Assembly (NCBI GenBank): GCA_030847615.1
Contig: JAUMIR010000001.1
Location: 180,005,001-180,069,000 of the forward strand
From: Gambelia wislizenii
Taxonomy: Eukaryota > Chordata > Lepidosauria > Squamata > Crotaphytidae
Length of the DNA stretch: 64,000 bases
Reading direction: 5' to 3'
The position numbers and the translations under genes were made by a program. Shown here one piece after another: positions 33,702-46,420 of this stretch (positions within the stretch are counted from its first letter, which is position 1; every line of letters starts with the position of its first letter). The notes under the pieces were generated by a model. That model made no database searches. It had not been told where the DNA came from and was given only the letters and a program-made list of their open reading frames with translations.

Positions 33702-35960
33702 GGATATGATACACAGTGTCGACAAGGCAACAAGGGGGTCAGCTATTTTAGATCTGATCCTAACCAACAGAGATGACCTGGTTAATGGGGTGCAAGTGGT
33801 GGGATCCTTAGGTGAGAGTGATCATGTTCTCCTGGAGTTTGTTATACAATGGAAAGGAGAAGCCAGGCATAGTCAGACACGCATTCTTGACTTTAGTAGA
33901 GCTGATTTCAATAAACTCAGGGAAATACTGGGGGTGATCCCATTGTCAGGAATACTAAAAGAGAAGAGACCTCAAGACGGATGGGACTTTCTCAAAAGGG
34001 AGATACTGAAGGCACAATTTCAAACAGTACCATTGAGGAAGAAAAATGGGAGGTGTCTCAAGAAACCAGGATGGACGACTAAAGAACTTTCAATGGAGCT
34101 AAGTTTTAAACGGAACATGTATAGGAAATGGAAAAGGGGAGAAATCACCAAAGAAGAATTCAAACAGATAGCGAACACGTGTAGGAGTAAAGTCAGAAAA
34201 GCTAAAGCGCAGAATGAGCTCAGGCTTGCTAGGGAGGTTAAGAACAATAAAAAGGGTTTTTTTGGGTATGTCCACAGCAAAAGGAGGAAGAAGGAAATGA
34301 TAGGGCCACTAAGTGGAGAAGATGGCAAAATGCTAACAGGGGACAGAGAAAAGGCAGAATTAATCAACACCTTCTTTGCCTCAGTGCTTTCAGAAAAGGA
34401 AAAGGAGGACCAACCTGAGGATAATGGAACAGAGGACACAATAGGGGAAATCCAGCTCAAAATAAGTAAAGAGGTAGTACAGGAATACCTTCTTAATCTA
34501 AATGAATTTAAATCTCCAGGACCAGATGAACTACATCCAAGAGTATTAAAAGAGCTGGCAAATATAATCTCAGAGCCATTGGCAATAATATTTGAGAACT
34601 CCTGGAGAACAGGAGAAGTCCCAGCAGACTGGAGGAGGGCAAACGTTGTTCCCATCTTCAAAAAGGGGAAAAAAGAGGATCCCAACAATTATCGTCCAGT
34701 TAGTCTGACATCAATACCAGGGAAGATTCTAGAGCAGATCATCAAACAGAGAGTCTGTGAACATTTAGAAGGCAATGCCATAATCACAAAAAGTCAACAT
34801 GGGTTTCAGAGAAACAAGTCATGCCAGACTAACCTGATCTCTTTTTTTTTTATATAAAGTTACCAGCTTGGTAGATGAAGGGAACGCTGTGGACATCGCA
34901 TACCTTGAGTTCAGTAAGGCCTTTGACAAGGTTCCCCATGACATTCTTACAAACAAGCTTGTAAAATGTGGGCTAGACAAGTTAACTGTTCAATGGATTT
35001 GTAATTGGTTGTCCAGCCGAACCCAAAGGGTGCTCAGCAGCGGCTCCTCTTCCTCTTGGAAAGATGTGGCCAGTGGGGTGCCACAGGGTTCTGTCCTGGG
35101 CCCAGTGCTATTCAACATCTTTATCAATGACTTGGATGAGGGAATTAGGGGCATACTTATCAAATTTGCAGATGACACCAAATTAGGAGGAGTAGCTAAT
35201 ACCCTAAAGGACAGGATCAAAATTCAGAATGACCTGGATAGACTGGAGAGCTGGGCCAAAGCTAACAAAATGAAATTCAATACGGAGAAATGTAAGGTGC
35301 TGCATTTAGGGCGGAAAAATGAAATGCATAAATATAGGATGGGAAAGACCTGGCTGAATGAGACTACATGCGAAAGGGATCTAGGAGTCCTAGTAGACCA
35401 CAAGTTGAACATGAGCCAACAGTGTGATGCGGCAGCTAAAAAGGCCAATGCGATTTTGGGCTGTATCAATAGAAGTATAGTGTCTAGATCAAGGGAAGTA
35501 ATAGTGCCACTCTATTCTGCCTTGGTCAGATCTCACTTAGAATACTGTGTCCAGTTCTGGGCACCACAATTAAAAAAGGATATTGACAAATTGGAGCGTG
35601 TGCAGAGAAGGGCAACTAAAATGGTGAAAGGTCTGGAAACGATGCCTTATGAGGAGAGACTTAGGGAGCTGGGTATGTTTAGCCTGGAAAAAAGACGGTT
35701 AAGAGGCGATATGATAGCCCTGTTTAAGTATTTGAAGGGATGTCACGCTGAGGATGGAGCAGGCTTGTTTTCTGCTGCTCCAGAGACTGGAACACGGAGC
35801 AATGGGTGCAAGCTACAGGAATAGAGATTCCACCTCAACATGAGGAGGAACTTTTTGACAGTAAGAGCTGTTTGGCAGTGGAACACACTCCCTCGGAGCG
35901 TGGTGGGGTCTCCTTCCTTGGAGGTCTTTAAACAGAGGCTGGATTGCCATCTGTCTGGGA
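33702..35960 (+). pseudogene. CR1 ORF2 (endonuclease C-terminus + reverse transcriptase), frameshifted
   Basis: Reverse transcriptase that would copy CR1 RNA at the target. The first open part (to 34857) has SLGESDHVLLEF, an SDH box of the endonuclease, then SPGPDELHPRVLKEL and NNYRPVSLTSIPGKILEQ. A T-rich run at about 34841-34855 breaks the frame. The second part (34868-35824) has [13 protein letters not shown] (motif A), [13 protein letters not shown] and the intact [10 protein letters not shown] catalytic box. A stop at 35822-35824 is premature, because the same frame continues RFHLNMRRNF and PSLEVFKQRLD. So two clear defects and otherwise good conservation. Confidence 0.92.
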
Positions 35961-36033
35961 TGCTTTGATCAAGATTTCCTGCGTGGCGGGGGGGTTGGAC
36001 TGGATGGCCCTCGTGGTCTCTTCCAACTCTGCA

Positions 36034-36057
36034 ATTCTATGATTCTATGATTCTATG
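36034..36057 (+). repeat. CR1 3' terminal 8-bp repeat
   Basis: Three ATTCTATG units ending the CR1 copy. Confidence 0.95.
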
Positions 36058-36058
36058 A

Positions 36059-39000
36059 CAATCAGCTATCATTGCGAGTACAGCTGAAGTGGTTTCCAAA
36101 TGGTATAATCTGGCATAACAGCGTACCTGGCATAACAGCGTAGTACAATAAGGATCTGAGTTAGAACTGTGTTGATTCTATCTATGAACAAAACAAGAAT
36201 AAAATCTAATTGGGGAGAAAAACAGTCAATGCTGTGAATTAATGTTCTACTTGGTATACCTTCTAATACAGTGTTGGAACACTTTTCCCACACTTTTGTA
36301 CTCTAGAAATCCCCATTGAGGCATTCAGTAATTGTGTCCATGGAGGGAAATGAACACCCACATTGGCTCCTCTCCTCTACCTGTGGCCTTCCTATGATTA
36401 GTGGGCATCTGTGCAGTGAAAATAAGACTGTGTTTACTCAGTGTTACAAAGCTGCAGGCAACTGGAACTCTGGTTTATGAGGGTTCCTGATCATGCATAC
36501 CTCTCTAGCCACATCTACCCAGTATGATTTTCCTTTCAGACTTTCCCAGTAAACACAGGAGATTCTCAGGTGGAAGGAGGAAGGGTCATAGTTGATGTGC
36601 CATTTTCTCTTTTACAGATGCAATTACCAGATGCTTCAAAGTGAGTTACAGTGTTGTTTCCTTCACAAAACCAAACCATAGTCCTCAAGTGGATGACTGA
36701 TGCTTGCCAAATACTAGCATGTTTAACTGCAGTCCCAGTGTGACAGAGGTGGTGGCTGTGTTGAAAACCTATTTGTTTGTCTAAGGCCTTTCAGGGAAGA
36801 ATGGCCTGACAAAAGAAATGGTGGAAGTTCCTGCAGAGCAAAGAGTAATGAGGGTAAAACGAGAAGTTCATCCTCTCTGCTTGGCCCTTTCAGCTGATTT
36901 TTTCTTGCTTGGGTTGTCAATTCTTGAAGTAAAAAGCACTGGAACCTGTGTGGGGTTCCATACTGTATGCAGGATCTGGAACACATTCATTTTTGACAGA
37001 AAGCTTAGTAGTTTGAGGCAAATTCAGATGTAGAGCACAGGAGAAATACTTCCTATTAAACTAGTATCTTTGGATTGCCAGGGTAGGGGGCTGAAGGAGA
37101 TAAAGGGCCTCTGCTCCTTGCTGCCCTAGCAGCAGACCCAGAAAGAGTTGGAGAACCTTGTCAAACCAAATGTTCTTGTTTAACAGGTTGATTGACAGCC
37201 CCATTTATTTCGCACCCTTGACTGCATATAGTAATGCTTTCTTCAATTTATTTGGCAGGAGTAGAGTGTTGAGTAGCTCTGGGCTTCAAAAATGAGATGA
37301 CTTTACTTTGTGATTGCAAGACATCTTTTTTTCTTCCGTTTCTCTTTCATGAACACAGCTTTTGATGATATAAAGAAGAGAACAAGGTCCCTGGAATGGT
37401 TCATCTAGAAGATGCAATCAATAATTGTCTTTAGAATGGTGCATTAAGATTCCTCAAGATTTGTTATCTGAACACAAATAATATCTGTGACTGCTTATTT
37501 ATTCTACTATTATCTGCATTGGTGCACTGTATCTAAGAATGCAATTTATAATATGCAGTTGAGTCTCTCATACCCTCCAACTTTTCACAGATGAAAACTG
37601 CACACTTGAGGCCAAGCAACAGCAGAGTCTGGTCAAGATGGCAAAAGTTATTAAGGAGGAAGAACATATAAGCTAGGTGAGGCTGCAGCAGTTTTGTTTT
37701 GTTTGAAACTACTGGGAAGAACAATAGCCTTCTCCCTCCTCTCCTTTCCCCACTGCTGACTTAATTGAGTGCAAACTACTTTTGCACTTGGAACTCAGTT
37801 TGCAACAATGGGAAATAGCTGGAGACAAAGGGAGGAAGTGAGAGGAAGAGAGAGAAATTGGGATATTTTAACAGCATTTGAAAAAGAGGGATTACGAAGG
37901 ATTAATTGGGACTACCCTTGCCAACCTGAGACAGTTGGAGGGTATGGAATCTATGGTAGCTCTGGTAGAATGCCAGATCATACATGAAATGAAAGATGAT
38001 GAAGTATAAACAGCCTAATTGGACAAGATTCTAACCAAAGGACATTTTCATACAAAAACAATTCTGATTTAAGTGGATAGGATTTGGGTTCATCAAGGAA
38101 ATATTCTTCACAGCCCTTCTTAAATTATTTGAATATGTTCTTTAATGTAATTCTCTCAGTTTAGAAATAAATAGTAAGCTTTTCTTTTTTAGACTCAAGA
38201 GAACAAAATGGCTTATCCAGAGCTGCTGGGTTGCTCAGGTAAATATGCAATTAGACAAAGAAATAGATATATATTTACTCAAAAGACAATCATATGAGTC
38301 TCTCAGGTAAATAGTTGTGTAGTTAGGCTGTGTTTGCAAGAGTGTAATTAAGGAAATATATACAAGAATTCACTATAAAAACCAAGAAGCATATCTCTTG
38401 ATAATTCATAATTACCCAGACTTCCTTGCCAAAGAATTAACCCTTTTCTAACTAAACCATGGATTGGGGTAATAGACCTTGAAATGGTCTGTTTCAAGGA
38501 ACTGTAAGTATTACTTATGGATAATTTCTGAACAAAGTGATTCAGGGCCAAACGAGCCATCTTGATACCCAGTATGCAGCTATGGGGGCATTTTTGGGAT
38601 GATCCAAATATTTGGTGGAATTCAGGTATGTGGAAATTATTTGGGGCGGGGGGCAATGTATCTGCAACCATCCATCAATATGTGGATTCTGGTGGACAAA
38701 ATGCATCAGGCACACAGTCAGTCCAGACCACGTTCACAGCAAAAGTCTGGTCATTGGAATAAACCCATGGAATTCATGCCAATTGAAGCTGCCATTCCAC
38801 ATTGCAAAACTGGAACATGTGAATGCTATAGTACCATTCCATTTCTTTAATCTTATTCCCCTTTGAGGTGCTAATGCACATGTGTGCATTGCTAAAATGC
38901 TGCCAATAATAATTTTGATGATTTTGTTTGCTGCTATAATAAATTATACTGCACAGCATTTTATATATTATACATATAAGTGCATCAAGCCTTTTCTGTG

Positions 39001-40317
39001 TGGTATTTACTGATATGCATGTGCATTAGCACAGTGGTGTAAAACATTAAGTAACACGTGGACTTTGCTTTATCAATAGGAAAACTTTCTATGCAATTAT
39101 CTGTACCCATGCAGCAAGTTGATTTGGGAGAGGTAGGAACCAATGTTACTATGTTACATTGCTACACACATGCACACAATATAAGGATTTGAGAGTGCAA
39201 GAATGAATGTAAAGAAGGCAATTGTATATGTACTGTAAACATACAATTTTCAGTACAGTATTTCTTTTTATAAAACCAAGAACAACAAAAATTCTTTATT
39301 CATGTGGCCTTTTCTTTTATTATGCAATTCTGATCAATAATCCAGGATTGTTGAATTATGTCAATTCTACACGAGATACAAACAATTGGGAGATACTGCA
39401 GCATCCCTGTGTTCCTCTTTGAATTGGAGAGTCATCAGTACTTGAAGAAACACACATGAACCAGCTTAGCAGAGGGCACATGTAGTGTGTGTCTACCCCC
39501 TACCTCAAAAAAAAGGTTGATGTTTAGAAGAAACAGGAGCTCTCATTCACTGTGAACACATGAAGAGCATTTTGAGGCCATATGTACTCTACCCCAATGT
39601 CAAAATCTCCAAGTACCTTTCTGCATGGGGTGAGGAGATATGACAGGGAATGGGATTTAGCAGAATAAAGTTAGAATCCCCTGACAACTAGAAAGCCTGC
39701 ATTATCAGGTTTCTCAGTTGCAGGGAGTATTCCATCCATGTTCAGTTCAGTGCTGTTAGAATATCCCTTCTTCCTGTCTCACACAATGTGAAATGGAGGA
39801 GGTGGAGCAGGCAGCAGTGTCATGCTCAGGAAAGTCGAGGCAGGACCAGCACTCTATCCCCACTCCCACTTGACATGCTCCTTGCCTCTGGTCCTGTCCA
39901 GAGAGGGCTGTGAGTTGACTGAAGACATCAGATAGCAGAGTGCATGGGATCTGATTTGAGATAGTGGATTAGCTGTTTTGCACAGGTACCTTCACTTGTA
40001 TATTTATAGATAGAACAGAAGTGATATAAAAATTATTGTGTCAAATGCTTCCTCATCTAAATGAATCAAGCCAAGGCTGTGTTACCCATTGAATTTCTCT
40101 TCATTTTGGGAAGTAGGGAAGCCACCTCCACTGTGATATTTCTATGGTAAAACTGAAAGTTCCACTAGGAACATAGCCATCACTATGCTGTTATCATTAT
40201 CCTTCTAACAGAATCACATACTGTTAGGGACAGCATGACACCTATGGGTTTGTTGCATCTTCTTTTGCATTAAACAAAAGACTCCCCTCTACCCCAATAA
40301 AAAAATGAAAGCTAATG
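36059..40317. other. Anonymous sequence
   Basis: No gene or repeat recognised. Two short acceptor/donor-bounded segments (36618-36640, 38193-38238) look exon-like by splice signals only; see findings. Confidence 0.5.
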
Positions 40318-40860
40318 CTGTATGACCCCCATATCTGTGGGACTGGTAACCATGGATTCATCTGAAAAAAATATGGGCTCTTTAGGCATCTTCTAGGTCC
40401 TCCAGCATGACTCTATGGCATGCTTCCTCTGTAGTCATGCTGGTGGACCTAGAAAATGCCTAAAGAGGTGCTCTCTGTAGGCATCTTCTAGGTCCTCCAG
40501 TGCAAATTTAAGGCATGATTGGGCCAAAAGTCATTTATTCTAATAGGGTTCACTATTATCTGTGGTTTTCATTATCCACAGTAAGGAGATTATCACACTA
40601 CACAATTACAGTGGTATTATTCCACTTTAACTGCTATGGTTGCCTCTTGTGGATTCCTGGGATTTGCAGTTTAGGGAGGGACAGTCTCATGCAGTAGAAG
40701 TCTCAGCCAGAGAGCTCTTAGACCTCACTAAACTACAAATACCAGAAATCCACAGGAGGCAGTCATAGCAGTTAAAGTAGAAAAATACTACTGTAAAAGT
40801 GTAGTGTGATAAAGTCCATAGTCTGGGAACATATCACCCGCAGATACGGGAGTTGTACTA
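40318..40860. mobile_element. Tigger-like MITE interrupted by a palindromic MITE
   Basis: Left end CTGTATGACCCCCATATCTG with GGTAACCATGGATTC; right end complement TAGTACAACTCCCGTATCTG. TA follows the right end (40861-40862). A hairpin at about 40378-40473 pairs TTTAGGCATCTTCTAGGTCC with its complement, and part of this arm recurs again at about 40473. The right half after the insertion reads GTCTGGGAACATATCACCCG. Confidence 0.78.
40585..40817. mobile_element. Palindromic MITE, group E, nested
   Basis: Ends GGAGATTATCACACTACAC and the complement of GGACTTTATCACACTACAC. Inner arms GGTATTATTCCACTTTAACT / AGTTAAAGTAGAAAAATACT; centre ACTACAAATACCAG. Flanking triplets TAA and ATA do not match well. 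Confidence 0.82.
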
Positions 40861-43062
40861 TATAGGTTGCTGGCTGTTGTGATCCACAGGCTACAGCTAA
40901 CTATAAGTAGACTCATGCATATGATCACACACACTCACCTTGCTAAGTGCTGATTATTGACACCAAAAGATGGCAGGTTTAAGCACTGCAGCTATCAAGA
41001 CAGGTGAAGGCTATCCTAATAAACTGTAGGAGGAGAGGTTTTCTTTCTTTAAAAAGTCCTGCTGGGAACAATGGAAAACACAAATTGTTGTTGACATATC
41101 AAGGTTTAATTATCTATTCTTGAAAACTAACAACCCAGTGCTAAACCTTGCCCTGCCAGCAAATAAATTGTTAGGTGAGGCATGCTGACTGCTATTATCA
41201 GTGTTGTATCTGACAGCATTCACTACAAAGGCACATCTAAGGACATTAAAATGTGGACAGATATTCCAGCACGAATCTTCTGGACAGGCAAGTCAATACA
41301 ATATCATGTTGATTGTACACAAAGGGAAGTTGCATGTACTGAGTAGACCTGGGGCCTAGCAATGAGCATCTTAGGTCAAAGAAAACATTATCAATTTGAA
41401 ATCTGTTTGGAATCCAGTTGAATTATACTATTCCTATAACTTAAGACTCACACATTGGTTAAGCTAAGAACAGCTAAACTCTTTAGAATATGCAAGCTGC
41501 TATTTGGTAACACTACAAATCATACCATCTCCAATGATAACATGCAAATGGCCTGTCCAATAAGTGCATAACCTCAAATATGCCAAAACATTGTGGTTGA
41601 TTCCAATATTTCATGCATCCCTACCACATGGGATTAGGGACAGATGACATGATTGGTCAGATATGGCAATGGAAAGAATATCCAAAAGTGGTTGAAAATG
41701 GGCTTCTTGAGTGCCAGGAAATCCTGACTGAGGAGAATCCTAGCTTGGTGAGTACCTTCACAGTTCAGGATTTATTCTGTATGAAAAATGCATATGGTGG
41801 GAGTTTTTTGTTTGTTTGGGGTTTTTTTTCCAAAGAAAACAAGTTTCCTGGGCAGAAAATAGCATTTCTGCATAAATAATATCTCTGTGGAGAAAATGCT
41901 GTTTTCTTCAAAGAGAAATTTTAGTTTCTCTGCTGAAAATGCTGTGGTCTGCATAGGAAAATTTGTTTTATATGCCACACACACACATGCACATTTTTGC
42001 ATACTGTAAGTCCCAAACTGCAAATATTCTTTGAAAGTTTTCAACAACTTTTTTGCATTGGGAAGAAAAATGGTGAAATCATTCATTCTTGCCAGCAAGA
42101 ACAAAACATATAAAGATTTACATCCCTAGTCAGATTCTTTCAGGTATGATCTAAACCAATGGTGACTTAACATCCCGATAGAGACATTGCTGCTGAATAT
42201 GCAGAGATCAGGCAGGGAGTCAACAACAGCAAGCAAAACTCATAATTCCCAACTGTCGTTTGACACTACACACTTTCCTCCCAATTGTGGGCTGATTCAG
42301 AAGGGGCAAAAGTATAGTAAGTCTTTGGAAGTAGCAAGAGATTCTACTTGGTTTTGTTTGGTTTTATCTGCATATTCCCATGTCTGCATCCAGACTCTTT
42401 CTTGAAATATCCTGAATTTCCCTCACTCCCCTCTCCTTTGTGTTCTTTCCCCTCTCTTTGATCATGAGATCTAGACTCAGGCAACATTTCAGAAATTAAA
42501 TTTGACCAATTCCCACTGAGTCATCTTTATTGTTATTATTATTCAAGGGTTATAGTTGAAGTGTTACAGGGCTTTAGCAATATTAGGCTAGTTCAACATT
42601 AGTTTTATTTTGGTGCAAACTTTTGTCTGATCTGTTGAATCTGTGTCTTAGATGTAATAACTGGATTTACTGCCAATGGCAATTTTAACTAGTTCTGGGT
42701 AATACAAACAGATAACCAAGTAGAGATACATTTCATTTTGGAAAATACTGGCTTAATTTAAACTGACCTGGGAAGCAGGAATGAAAAGTATTTGGTAATG
42801 CAGGGAGTTCCAAGAAAATACTTTGGGATGAAGAAATCATGTGGATCTCTAAAATAAATCAGTTTGTACAGGAACAAAACTTGGGCTTTCAGAGACTTTT
42901 TTCTTATCTGGATGAGCTCTGTATTATCTTTACATGTTGTCTGTGCATCACTGAATGTTTGCATTATGGATTCAAGATTAATTGTTCTAAACAGTAAATT
43001 AATTAATTAAAACTTTAATTGGAAAGCAGTTTTCATCCAAAGGACAAAGTCACTACTACAAC
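40861..43062. other. Anonymous sequence
   Basis: No gene or repeat recognised; ORFs short and unsupported. Confidence 0.5.
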
Positions 43063-43077
43063 AAAAAGAGGAGTGCT
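43063..43077. repeat. Target-site duplication of outer L1, left
   Basis: AAAAAGAGGAGTGCT, repeated exactly at 56928-56942. Confidence 0.93.
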
Positions 43078-44045
43078 TTGGATAAAAAGGAGGTCATAAA
43101 AGGCTTTAACAAAGTGAACATAGAGATAAACCTTATAGAGTACAAGGAAAATTAAAACGTGGTGGTAAACAGGAAAAAGTCAGAAGGGGACTTAAATTAA
43201 TATAAAGATTCTGGAAGAAAATAAAGAAAGAAAGAAGCGACCAGGAAGAGAAATTGAATTGCAGCCCACCAAAACATTAAACCATCAAGTCCAATGAGAC
43301 GAAAGAGGCGGAAGTGGAAGTGAGAAGCAAATTGAGTGACAAAGAAAGTGAATTAATAAATTATTAATAATTGATAGATGGAGACAAAATTCATGACGAT
43401 TTAATGGTGATTTAACGGTGGTTGAGTGAAATATTAATTAATATACAGCTAATTAATTGATATAAAACGTTTACGAAAGTGACAAATTTATTTTGATATA
43501 CTCTGATATTGATAATCCTGATATTAAGGGGTGTATGACGGAGGATATAAATTGAATTATATAGAGATAAATTATCAAGTGTGAATGAACGGTAGACTGG
43601 TCGGGCCGTTAAAGGCTCGCTTTTCATGTTTGTTTTTGAGCTTAATTGGGAAGGGGAATTTTGGAATGAAATAATTTAAAGGAGAAAGATAAGCAGTGGA
43701 TATCAAACTGTATTATAATTTGCTTGTCATAAAGTATTTGTAAGAAGTGACCTTGTGAAAAAATGTTATATGCTTTGCTTAAATGGTTATGATGGCAAGG
43801 AGGTGTTAAATAATTTAAGTGTGAATGGAAAAACAAAACATTTTAGATATAGTGTTCAAAGTGTTTGAAAAAGTGGTTAGAAATATTTAGAAATATAAAC
43901 AGATATAAGGTGTTGATTGATATAAGCTGGAAGAAAAGAAAGTCACGGTAGGAAAAGAAGGGAGGAAAAAGTAGAAAGTTATAAAGGATTAGAAGAAGCA
44001 AAATTTGAGGTTAGTTATATAAGAAAGAGAACTAGAAATAGAAAA
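43078..44045 (+). promoter_or_regulatory. Outer L1 5' UTR
   Basis: About 970 bp, A-rich, between the left duplication and the ORF1 ATG. LINE 5' UTRs hold an internal promoter; I see no TATA box and only scattered CpGs, so activity is inferred from position only. Confidence 0.65.
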
Positions 44046-45073
44046 TGTCAAGGACAACTAGAAAGAGAACAGGCTACTTTAAAATTTACAAGAAGACCCT
44101 CTTTAGAGGCTCCAGTAAAAATGGTGGATCAAACAGTACTTCTAGAAGAGATAAAAAGAATAGGTCAAGACTTGAAAAATGAGGCAAAAGAATTGAGAAA
44201 AGAAATGAGAGACCTAAAGGCAGAAATAAAACAAGAGATTAGAGCTGAAATTAGAGAATTGAAAAAAAATCTATAGATGAGGTGTTGGTCCACTTAGAAA
44301 AAACTGATCAGAAGGTAAATCTTATAGAGAATAAAACTGTAAAATTGGAAGAAAAATGGAAAAAATGAATGATAATTTGCTTCAACAAATAGATGACACT
44401 TTAATCACAGAACTAAAACAAAGAGAACACTGTATTAAATTGAGAGGTTTGTCAGAACAGAAGGATGAAAACCTTCCGGACAGACTGATACCTCCAATAG
44501 CTGAATTTTTAGGCATAACCACAGAACAGATGGAATTTGAGATTGACAGAATGTTTAGATTGTGTAATAAATCAAATGTTCAAAGAAAATTCCCAGGTGA
44601 TATAGTTGTTAAATTTGTAAGGAAAAAAAAACAGAGATCAGATGTTACAAAAAAATTACACAATGAATCTCCAAATAGAGGGTGGGGATGTCCTGATATT
44701 GAAAGATATTCCAGCTGAAATATTACGAAAAAGAATATAATTTCTTAACGTTTCAATTAAGAAAAAAAGAATATAAGCTATAGATGGGACAGATTCGAAG
44801 GTTTATCATTTAAATTTAAGCAAAAAAACTATTAAAATAAACAACATTGTAGAAGCTAAAGAACTTTGGATGAAATACAAAAGGGAATTTTAATGAACAG
44901 AAGAACAGTACACACAAGAACAGAAGGATAAAAATAAAGATAGAGAGGTGGGGACGGATAAGGAGAAAGCAGAGGAGCTAGAAGAAACAGAAGAAGAGAT
45001 AGATGGAGTAAAACAAAGTGAGGCAGATGATGAGGAGGAAGGAGAAGAAGCAGGGGAAGAAGAAAATTTGTGA
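44046..45073 (+). pseudogene. Outer L1 ORF1 (RNA-binding chaperone), frameshifted
   Basis: L1 ORF1 proteins coat L1 RNA as trimers. Start ATG at 44046. A frameshift follows early, and the coiled-coil region (LLEEIKRIGQDLKNEAKELR, about 44140-44260) is in another frame, ending in a stop near 44275. From 44356 the RNA-binding domain is readable: CIKLRGLSEQ, then FPGDIVVKFVRKKK, with a further frame change before the C-terminal domain (VYHLNLSKKTIKINN, about 44800). An unusual acidic tail of about 45 residues, rich in Glu and Asp, runs from about 44944 to the stop at 45071-45073. Confidence 0.85.
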
Positions 45074-45181
45074 AAAGAAAGGCTAGATTTATATAAGATT
45101 AGGAAAAATCAGAAAAATTAAAAATGACAATGACAAATTTGAAAATATTGTCATGGAACATTAAAGGACTTAATTCACCTC

Positions 45182-45200
45182 AGAAACGCAGAAAATTTTT
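45182..45200. repeat. Target-site duplication of inner L1, left
   Basis: AGAAACGCAGAAAATTTTT, part of the outer ORF2; repeated at 52823-52841, where the T run is one longer. Confidence 0.95.
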
Positions 45201-45924
45201 CTTTTTTGTATGTAAATAATACTCCTTCTAATCTGTCCCAGCTAAATGGAATTTTTTCCTTCTTTAATATTTCTACCAGAAATTGATAGTCTTTACGTTT
45301 CCTTAATATTCTCGTTGGGATCTCCTTCAGCAAAATAAGCAATTTCCCTTCATGGCATATTCCTTTGTTGAAGTGTATTTCCATAATAAAGTCTCTCACC
45401 GCTTTCCTTGTGCATTGAATTATAATGTCTCTTGGGAGATTCCTTTTCATTGCAAAAGTTGATTTTAATCTGTATACCCGGTCTAGTTCATTGCTGATCT
45501 GCTCTTCGCCCCACCCTAGGTTTTGCGCCAACAGCTCGATTATTCTCCTTTTAGTGTCCTCATTAGGTTGTTCTTTGAGCCCTCTAAGTCTGATCCATGC
45601 TTCCTTCTCCCTTGCTTCCGCAAGGGCTAGTTGATCGCGCATTACTTCCAGTTCCGTGTGTAACTCCTTATTATCCTTCTTCAATAATTGAATATCTTCT
45701 TTATTTTCTTTCACCTCATTTTTGGTTTGGATCAGTATGGAGTGGAGGGCATTGAACTTTGTGTTGATATCTTCTAGTTGGACCGTCATATCTTTCCTAA
45801 AGTCGCGGATCTCCTCCATAAACTTCATCATGTACTGTGGGGTACCTTCTTCTGTCGAACCTCTTCGTCCTTGGAAATTATAGGGATCCAATGGTCTGGT
45901 TCTGCTTCGTACCCCCGACGCCAT
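45201..45924 (-). pseudogene. Inner L1 ORF1, inverted and lacking its C-terminal end
   Basis: RNA-binding chaperone of the L1 particle. ATG at 45924 gives MASGVRSRTRPLDPYNF, then 241 residues without a stop. Residues about 28-100 are a heptad-rich coiled coil (EDINTKFNALHSIL, KKDNKELHTELEVM). About 105-185 is the RRM-like domain with IRLRGLKEQ and RDIIIQCTRKAV. About 190-240 is the C-terminal domain, with LLKEIPTRILRKRKDY and FSWDRLEGVLFTY. The element sequence stops at 45201; the frame then runs by chance into target DNA. The missing C-terminus is probably the short piece at 48128-48208. Confidence 0.9.
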
Positions 45925-45954
45925 GTTTTAACTCTCTCAGCTAACAAGGTTGCG

Positions 45955-46420
45955 GAGGAACTTCTCTTTCACTTCTTCTACCCTCTCCTAACCCCTCCTC
46001 CCCCTTCTCTCTTCTTTTCCTTCGCCTTCCTCTTCTTCCTACTTTCCTATGTCCTCCTTTGTCCTTCCCCTTTCCACTCTCCTCTCTCCACTCTCCTCTT
46101 CCCTCTTTTCTCCGTCTCACCTCCTCCTCCCCTCCTCCTCTCTTTTCCTCCCTCCTTCCTTCCCCTTTTCTTCTTACTGTCTTCTTGCCCACTCTTGTTC
46201 CCTTTACTTTCCCTTATTTCAATTTACCTTCTTTCCCTTTCTTTTTCCCTCTCACCTCCTTTCCCCCTTCTTTCCTTCTCTTCTTCCCTTCTCTCCCTTT
46301 GACTTCTCCCTTTCTCTCTCCAACTGCTCTCTGTTCTGAATACTCTTTCTTTCTATTCCACTTACTATTGCTTTCTACCTACTTCCACTCTTTTTTTTTC
46401 TTCTTAACCTTTCCCCTATG
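45955..46420. repeat. Long homopyrimidine/homopurine tract
   Basis: About 465 bp almost purely C/T on the plus strand (purine on the L1 sense strand). It generates long spurious open frames on the plus strand. Could adopt triplex (H-DNA) structure. Confidence 0.9.

Larger units (their letters stand above)
33702..36058 (+). mobile_element. CR1 LINE, 5' truncated, 3' end complete
   Basis: Begins within the C-terminal part of the endonuclease (TRGSAILDLILTNRDDL), runs through the reverse transcriptase and ends with three ATTCTATG units at 36034-36057, the family's characteristic 8-bp terminal repeat. There is no poly(A) tail, as expected for CR1. 5' truncation at about 33702 is typical for this family. 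Confidence 0.93.

Noticed and set aside
34020..34688. 222-codon minus-strand frame
   Set aside because: Antisense shadow of the CR1 reverse transcriptase.
2740..40817. CRISPR array from repeated similar segments
   Set aside because: Copies are kilobases apart, palindromic and without regular spacers; they are MITEs in a eukaryotic genome.
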